NCBI RefSeq assembly: GCF_001612725.1
Contig: NZ_BDAZ01000082.1
Coordinates: 1-40,875 of the forward strand
Length of the DNA stretch: 40,875 nucleotides
From: Nocardia anaemiae NBRC 100462
Lineage (GTDB): Bacteria > Actinomycetota > Actinomycetes > Mycobacteriales > Mycobacteriaceae
Direction: 5' to 3'
Of the stretch, positions 32,149 through 40,875 are shown one piece after another. The translations under genes were made by a program, and so were the position numbers. Every line of letters begins with the position of its first letter. Position 1 is the first letter of the stretch. The notes under the pieces were generated by a model. The model was given only the letters and a program-made list of their open reading frames with translations, was not told where the DNA came from and ran no database searches.

Positions 32149-32149
<1 letters not shown>
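31034..32149 (+). CDS. carA: Carbamoyl-phosphate synthase small subunit
   Basis: Glutaminase subunit that feeds ammonia to CarB. 371 residues. N-terminal domain: ALVLEDGRVFRGTAFG and FCTAMTGYQETLTDPSY; class I amidotransferase domain: FLSNGPGDPA, the nucleophile Cys in PLFGICFGNQILGRAFG (about 252-268), and the His-Glu in VQYHPEAAAGPHD. ATG 31034 overlaps the stop of the membrane protein gene; ATG 31037 is an equivalent start one codon later. It overlaps carB by one base. Confidence 0.97.
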
Positions 32150-35457
<3,308 letters not shown>

Positions 35458-35473
35458 CCGAGGAGACGCAGCG

Positions 35474-36298
35474 ATGAAGACGTTCGGTGCCCGACTGCAG
35501 CACGCCATGCGGCACTTCGGGCCACTGTGCGTCGGCATCGACCCGCATCCCGGCCTGCTCGAATCGTGGGGCCTGAGCGACGATGTCGACGGTATCGAGA
35601 AATTCGCCGAGATCTGCGTCGAGGCCTTCGACGGCCGGGTGGCGCTGATCAAACCGCAGGTCGCCTTCTTCGAGGCCTATGGTTCCGGTGGCATCGCGGT
35701 ACTGGAGCGCACCATCGAGGTGCTGCGCGCCTCGGGCACCCTTGTGCTCGCCGACGCGAAACGCGGCGATATCGGCTCGACCATGGACGCCTACGCCCGC
35801 GCCTGGCTCGGCGACGGACCGCTCGGCTCGGACGCGCTGACGGTCTCGCCGTATCTCGGATTCGGTTCGCTCGCACCGGCTTTGACGCTCGCGGAGGCGA
35901 ACGGCCGGGGTCTGTTCGTCCTCGCGGCGACCTCGAATCCCGAAGGCGCACAGGTTCAGCGGGCACAGACGGCGAACGGTCGCACGATCGCGCAGACGAT
36001 GGTCGACGCGGCGGCGCAGTGCAATGCGGGCCAGGAATTCGGCTCGGTCGGCATCGTGCTCGGGGCCACCCTCACCGAGGCGCCGGATCTCGCCGAGCTC
36101 AACGGCCCGATCCTGATGCCGGGCGTCGGCGCCCAGGGTGGCGGGCCGGAAACCGTGCGTGAGCTGGTGCCCGAGCATTTGTTGCACGCCGCGGTGCCGA
36201 ATGTTTCGCGGGAGGTGCTCGGCGCCGGTCCGTCCGTCTCGGCACTGCGTGCCAAGGTGAGCGCGCTGCAGGAGGAGTTCGCGTTCCTGCGGCGATGA
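35474..36298 (+). CDS. pyrF: Orotidine 5'-phosphate decarboxylase
   Basis: Converts OMP to UMP, last step of the pathway. 274 residues, of the longer type-2 (actinobacterial) PyrF group. Seen: LCVGIDPHPGLLESWG (about 17-32), the catalytic Lys region LADAKRGDIGST (about 94-105), and ILMPGVGAQGGGPETV near the phosphate site. ATG 35474 has GAGGAG ahead. There is no pyrD between carB and pyrF, unlike Streptomyces. Last gene of the pyr operon, followed 17 bases later by a terminator. Confidence 0.96.
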   Translation: MKTFGARLQHAMRHFGPLCVGIDPHPGLLESWGLSDDVDGIEKFAEICVEAFDGRVALIKPQVAFFEAYGSGGIAVLERTIEVLRASGTLVLADAKRGDIGSTMDAYARAWLGDGPLGSDALTVSPYLGFGSLAPALTLAEANGRGLFVLAATSNPEGAQVQRAQTANGRTIAQTMVDAAAQCNAGQEFGSVGIVLGATLTEAPDLAELNGPILMPGVGAQGGGPETVRELVPEHLLHAAVPNVSREVLGAGPSVSALRAKVSALQEEFAFLRR

Positions 36299-36315
36299 CG
36301 CGGTGACGATTGCGG

Positions 36316-36351
36316 TGGACCGGCGCTTCGGTGTCGGTCCATTTCGCATTT
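36316..36351 (+). terminator. UUCG-capped terminator of the pyr operon
   Basis: GGACCGGCGC (36317-36326) pairs with GTGTCGGTCC (36331-36340) around a TTCG tetraloop closed by C-G; two pairs are G-U, and T36316-A36341 extends the stem. ATTTCGCATTT follows. It is 18 bases after the pyrF stop. Confidence 0.82.
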
Positions 36352-36911
36352 CCGGGCCGGAGGCCGCGTTGAGCGGGCATGACGTGTCATATCGAACAGC
36401 TGTGCGGCCCGCTGCGCCGATTTCCCTGCCATTCGGCACCCCGATGGCCATGGCGGCTTCCTGATCGATCTCGGAGCCAACTGGACCGGCACAGCGTGCC
36501 GTGCGTACTTGTCGCGCTGCGGTCGATGCGAATGGCCGGAGCCCGAAATCGGTTATTTCCCACCTCCGACACGCGCAAGAACAACGCGACACGCGGGAAA
36601 ATCCTAGAAAATTCCAGGTCGGACAGGTGACCGGTTGCTGGTCCGATGCGGGATGTCGCCGCAACCATCTCGCTAACCCGCTTTCGGTCGGAAAAAGCCC
36701 TGCTAGCGGGGCATTTCGAGATTTCGGCGGTAGGATCACCGCAGCGATCGACGCGCTGCGCGCATCCCGCCGGGCCCACCCCTACGACATCGGCGAATCA
36801 TGCGCTGACCTGGGGGGTGGGTTCGCAATCGAGCAACGTCGTGGGTACGGTCGCTGAGACTGCTGGGTTACCGGCAGGAGTTGATGCAATGAACGATGAG
36901 ACGGAGGAACC
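36352..36911. other. Non-coding region upstream of mihF
   Basis: About 560 bases with no convincing protein gene. The only open frames are short or lack family features and ribosome sites. Elements seen: GCCCTGCTAGCGGGGC near 36699, a short hairpin; TAGGAT at 36731-36736, a candidate -10 that would give a leader of about 170 bases; and a small reading frame at 36889-36930 just ahead of mihF. A long regulated leader or a small RNA is possible. Confidence 0.5.
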
Positions 36912-36930
36912 GTGGCCCTTCCCCAGCTGA
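36889..36930 (+). CDS. Possible 13-codon leader peptide overlapping mihF
   Basis: ATG 36889 opens MNDETEEPWPFPS and stops at TGA 36928-36930, inside mihF in another frame. AGGAG (36876-36880) is eight bases upstream, better spaced than the mihF ribosome site. The overlap would let ribosomes on this peptide modulate mihF initiation at GTG 36912. It has no known family and could be chance. Confidence 0.35.
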   Translation: MNDETEEPWPFPS

Positions 36931-37229
36931 CTGACGAGCAGCGCGCCGCTGCTTTGGAGAAGGCGGCTGCCGCTCGCCGTGCTCGGGCGGAGCTCAAGGA
37001 GCGCCTGAAGCGTGGCGGCACCGACCTGAAGCAGGTCCTCACCGACGCCGAAACCGACGAGATCCTCGGCAAGATGAAGGTGTCGGCGCTGCTGGAGGCC
37101 CTGCCCAAGGTGGGCAAGGTCAAGGCGGCGGAGATCATGAGCGAGCTGGAGATCGCCCCCACCCGGCGTTTGCGCGGACTGGGTGATCGGCAGCGCAAGG
37201 CGCTGCTCGCCCGATTCGACTTCGCCTGA
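36912..37229 (+). CDS. mihF: Integration host factor, actinobacterial type (mIHF)
   Basis: 105-residue nucleoid protein that bends DNA, essential in mycobacteria. (M)ALPQLTDEQRAAALEKAAAA opens a long basic helix, and the helix-two-turn-helix domain has KVSALLEALPKVGKVKA (about 55-71) and TRRLRGLGDRQRKALL (about 83-98), virtually identical to the mycobacterial protein. GTG 36912 gives the experimentally favoured short form of mIHF and has GGAGG at 36903-36907. Followed after 8 bases by gmk, as in all actinobacteria. Confidence 0.97.
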   Translation: MALPQLTDEQRAAALEKAAAARRARAELKERLKRGGTDLKQVLTDAETDEILGKMKVSALLEALPKVGKVKAAEIMSELEIAPTRRLRGLGDRQRKALLARFDFA

Positions 37230-37237
37230 CCACCAAG

Positions 37238-37822
37238 GTGGTCGAACACACGCGGAAGGGTCGACTGGTAGTACTGGTCGGCCCCTCGGCCGTGGGCAAG
37301 TCGACCGTGGTCCGTTGCGTCCGCGAGAGACTTCCCCAACTGGTCTTCAGCGTGTCGGCGACAACCCGGGCCCCCCGGCCCGGGGAGGTCGACGGCCGCG
37401 ACTACCGGTTCGTGTCCCGGGAGGAGTTCGACGCCATGATCGCGGCGGGTGAACTCCTCGAGTGGGCTGATATCCACGGGGGACTGCAGCGCTCGGGCAC
37501 TCCGGCCGCACCGGTGCGTGCCGCACTCGCGGCCGGGCTGCCGGTGCTCGTCGAGGTGGACCTCGAGGGCGCGCGGTCGGTGCGCAAGGCCATGCCGGAG
37601 GCGCTGCTGGTATTTCTCGCCCCGCCGAGCTGGGAGGAACTGGTTTCCCGGCTGACCGCGCGAGGCACCGAATCACCCGAGGTGATCGCCCGCAGGTTGG
37701 AGACCGCCAGGACGGAATTGGCGGCCTGTGACGAGTTCGACATCGTCATAGTGAACGACGAGGTGACCAGCGCCTGTGAGCACTTGGTATCGTTGTTCGC
37801 TAGCACAAATTCGAGTTCGTGA
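37238..37822 (+). CDS. gmk: Guanylate kinase
   Basis: Phosphorylates GMP to GDP. 194 residues. P-loop VLVGPSAVGKSTVVR (about 12-26), GMP-binding SVSATTRAPRPGEVDGRDY (about 38-56) and GELLEWADIHGG (about 71-82) are present, and LVEVDLEGARSVRK follows. GTG 37238 is the first start after mihF, with no clear ribosome site, so expression probably depends on coupling to mihF eight bases upstream. Then 58 bases to rpoZ. Confidence 0.95.
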   Translation: MVEHTRKGRLVVLVGPSAVGKSTVVRCVRERLPQLVFSVSATTRAPRPGEVDGRDYRFVSREEFDAMIAAGELLEWADIHGGLQRSGTPAAPVRAALAAGLPVLVEVDLEGARSVRKAMPEALLVFLAPPSWEELVSRLTARGTESPEVIARRLETARTELAACDEFDIVIVNDEVTSACEHLVSLFASTNSSS

Positions 37823-37880
37823 CTCGCACTCTCGGAAAATCCCCCAGCCCGAAGAACCGATCCCCGCAGGAGCCCTCTCA

Positions 37881-38162
37881 GTGAGCAGTACGGACATCAA
37901 GCCCGCGCCCGCATACGACACTCCGGTCGGCCTCACCAACCCGCCGATCGACGAGTTGCTCGAGCGCACCTCGTCCAAGTACGCGCTGGTGATCTACGCG
38001 GCCAAGCGGGCCCGTCAGATCAACGACTACTACAACCAGCTCGGCGACGGCATTCTCGAATACGTCGGCCCGCTCGTCGAGCCCGGCCTGCAGGAAAAGC
38101 CGCTGTCGGTCGCGATGCGTGAGATCCACTCCGACCTGCTCGAGCACTCCGAAGGCGAGTAA
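37881..38162 (+). CDS. rpoZ: RNA polymerase omega subunit
   Basis: 93 residues. Helps assemble the beta' subunit. GLTNPPIDELLERTSSKYAL (about 14-33), IYAAKRARQINDYYNQLGDG (about 35-54) and the C-terminal LSVAMREIHSDLLEH are the actinobacterial omega signature. GTG 37881 follows CAGGAG by nine bases; the frame upstream has no omega features. Between gmk and coaBC as in Streptomyces and mycobacteria. Confidence 0.95.
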   Translation: MSSTDIKPAPAYDTPVGLTNPPIDELLERTSSKYALVIYAAKRARQINDYYNQLGDGILEYVGPLVEPGLQEKPLSVAMREIHSDLLEHSEGE

Positions 38163-38187
38163 CAACCACATCTAGGCCGGAGGCGTA

Positions 38188-39411
38188 GTGACCACACGGA
38201 TCGTCGTCGGCGTCGGCGGAGGGATCGCCGCCTATAAGGCCTGTTCGATCGTGCGCCGGTTCACCGAGACCGGGCATCAGGTACGGGTGATCCCCACCGA
38301 GTCGGCGCTGCAGTTCGTCGGCAAGGCAACCTTCGAGGCGCTGTCCGGGAACCCGGTGCACACCGATGTGTTCACCGATGTGCCCGAGGTGCCGCATGTG
38401 CGGTTGGGCCAGGAGGCGGACCTCGTGGTCATCGCCCCGGCGACCGCCGATCTGATGGCGCGCGCCGCACAGGGCCGCGCCGACGATCTACTCACCGCCA
38501 CGTTGTTGACGGCCCGATGTCCGGTGTTGTTCGCGCCCGCTATGCATACCGAGATGTGGGAGCATCCGGCCACCGTCGCCAATGTCGCGACGCTGCGCGC
38601 GCACGGTGCGATCGTCATGGAACCCGCGTCGGGCCGCTTGACCGGCACCGACACCGGTCCCGGCCGGTTGCCCGAGCCCGAGGAGATCTTCGGGCTGGCG
38701 ACGCTACTGCTGGAACGCGCCGATGCCATCCCGCGTGATCTGGTCGGCCGCCGCGTGGTGATCACCGCGGGCGGCACCAGGGAACCGCTGGATCCGGTGC
38801 GGTTCCTCGGCAATCGCAGCTCCGGCAAGCAGGGCTACGCATTGGCCAGAGTCGCCGCGCAACGCGGCGCCCACGTCACGTTGATCGCGGGCAATACGAT
38901 CGAGATGGCCGCACCCGCCGCCGTCGACCTCGTGCACATCACCACCGCCGAACAGCTCAAGACCGCCGTCGAGAAGCATGCGGTCGGTGCCGACGCGGTG
39001 ATCATGGCCGCGGCGGTCGCCGACTTCCGGCCGACCACCGTGGCCGCGGCCAAGATCAAGAAGGGCGCACACGAGCCCGACGTGATCCCGTTGACCAAAA
39101 CCGACGATATTCTCGCCGGACTGGTCCAGTCGCGGCGCGATGGTCAGCTACCGGGAACCGCGATCGTCGGCTTCGCCGCCGAAACCGGTGACGAACACGG
39201 CGATGTGCTCACGCACGCGCGGGCCAAACTGGCGCGCAAGGGCTGTGATCTGCTGGTCGTCAATGCGGTCGGCGAGGGCAAGGCGTTCGAGGTCGACACC
39301 AACGACGGCTGGCTACTCGGTGCCGACGGCACCGAACAGGCGCTCGACCATGGATCGAAGGCATTGCTCGCGAGCCGGGTGCTGGACGCGCTCGGTCCGC
39401 TGCTGCACTGA
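38188..39411 (+). CDS. coaBC: Bifunctional phosphopantothenoylcysteine synthetase/decarboxylase
   Basis: Makes 4'-phosphopantetheine from phosphopantothenate, cysteine and CTP in coenzyme A synthesis. 407 residues. The CoaC flavoprotein half has VGVGGGIAAYKAC (about 5-17), the active His region VPHVRLGQEADL, PATADLMARAAQGRADDLL, and the PAMHTEMWEHPA segment; the CoaB half opens with VVITAGGTREPLDPVRFLGN (about 188-207) and has MAAAVADFRP and the Lys of KIKK. GTG 38188 has GGAGG (38178-38183 area) upstream. Followed by a 285-base gap before metK. Confidence 0.96.
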   Translation: MTTRIVVGVGGGIAAYKACSIVRRFTETGHQVRVIPTESALQFVGKATFEALSGNPVHTDVFTDVPEVPHVRLGQEADLVVIAPATADLMARAAQGRADDLLTATLLTARCPVLFAPAMHTEMWEHPATVANVATLRAHGAIVMEPASGRLTGTDTGPGRLPEPEEIFGLATLLLERADAIPRDLVGRRVVITAGGTREPLDPVRFLGNRSSGKQGYALARVAAQRGAHVTLIAGNTIEMAAPAAVDLVHITTAEQLKTAVEKHAVGADAVIMAAAVADFRPTTVAAAKIKKGAHEPDVIPLTKTDDILAGLVQSRRDGQLPGTAIVGFAAETGDEHGDVLTHARAKLARKGCDLLVVNAVGEGKAFEVDTNDGWLLGADGTEQALDHGSKALLASRVLDALGPLLH

Positions 39412-39556
39412 GACCCGTTGCGGCGCTTGGTTTGCTGGGCACCGAGGGTGTCCGGTGGATACGCCGCCGAGTGATGGTTAGGCTGTTGTCGACCGCAACC
39501 CGGACTGGTCGATGTGTTGGAGGCTGGAGCCCCGGCCCGATATGTCGACGGATTTC

Positions 39557-39617
39557 AATAGTCTGAGACAGTTGCCTGTCGTCAACCCCGTCGCGTCGGT
39601 GGTTTGGAATAGTCTGA
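39557..39617 (+). repeat. Tandem AATAGTCTGA repeat ahead of metK
   Basis: AATAGTCTGA occurs at 39557-39566 and 39608-39617, 51 bases apart. Each contains TAGTCT, which fits TANNNT, so these may be two promoter -10 elements arisen by duplication, or paired operator sites. The rest of the 39412-39696 gap shows GTTG/CAAC pairing near 39571-39586 and no SAM riboswitch that I recognise. Confidence 0.4.
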
Positions 39618-39696
39618 ATGAAGGGTTGTGCGGTGGCCGCATCGCGTTACCGTCGCAATCCGATACGAGTAACCCGTTGAGGGAGAGGGAAGAACT

Positions 39697-40875
<1,179 letters not shown>

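Noticed and set aside
36387..36779. - strand frame in the gap before mihF
   Set aside because: No ribosome site, no recognisable motif, and continuous with a longer shadow frame over pyrF.
39412..39696. SAM riboswitch before metK
   Set aside because: I could not recognise the conserved core of any SAM riboswitch class in this leader. A covariance-model scan would settle it.

Overview
The window is high-GC actinobacterial chromosome, most likely from Nocardia or a close relative in the Mycobacteriales. The evidence is gene content and order: mltG-aroE, aroC-aroK-aroB, pepQ-efp-nusB, and pyrR-pyrB-pyrC-(membrane protein)-carA-carB-pyrF-mihF-gmk-rpoZ-coaBC-metK. This is the conserved actinobacterial layout (Streptomyces has nearly the same order). 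The carA-neighbouring membrane protein, the mycobacterial-type integration host factor and the lack of pyrD between carB and pyrF fit the mycolata.

Bases 1-9343 are housekeeping. The 3' part of mltG overlaps aroE on the + strand, followed by a small membrane protein and a strong terminator. Facing it on the - strand is a tight operon running from a minimal prepilin peptidase through aroC, aroK and aroB, with overlapping stops and starts. The shikimate kinase carries a long basic tail. Then pepQ, efp, nusB and a YciI-like gene run on the + strand.

Bases about 9344-27557 are an accessory block set exactly between nusB/yciI and pyrR, two loci that are near neighbours in other actinobacteria. 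It holds a three-gene cassette (two-TM protein, cupin, inositol-monophosphatase-like protein), an ArsB/SLC13-like permease, and a 1900-residue protein built as TIR - degenerate calcineurin-like phosphoesterase - possible nuclease-like linker - NACHT ATPase - pentapeptide repeats - about 15 WD40 repeats - short conserved-looking tail. After these come a DUF4334-type protein, an FAD monooxygenase, a divergent quinone oxidoreductase/TetR pair with a twin-palindrome operator, a MESH1-like HD hydrolase, an unrecognised protein, a SnoaL-like protein, an AlkB-like dioxygenase with a LexA-box-like promoter, and a divergent TetR/methyltransferase pair. The giant TIR-NACHT-WD40 protein is the best candidate for an undescribed immune or cell-fate system.

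Bases about 27558-36298 are the pyrimidine operon, with a PyrR-type RNA site at the first ribosome binding site. A UUCG-capped terminator follows, then a 560-base non-coding stretch, then mihF-gmk-rpoZ-coaBC and metK, which runs off the right edge about ten codons before its expected end. No tRNA, rRNA, CRISPR array, transposase or integrase was seen.
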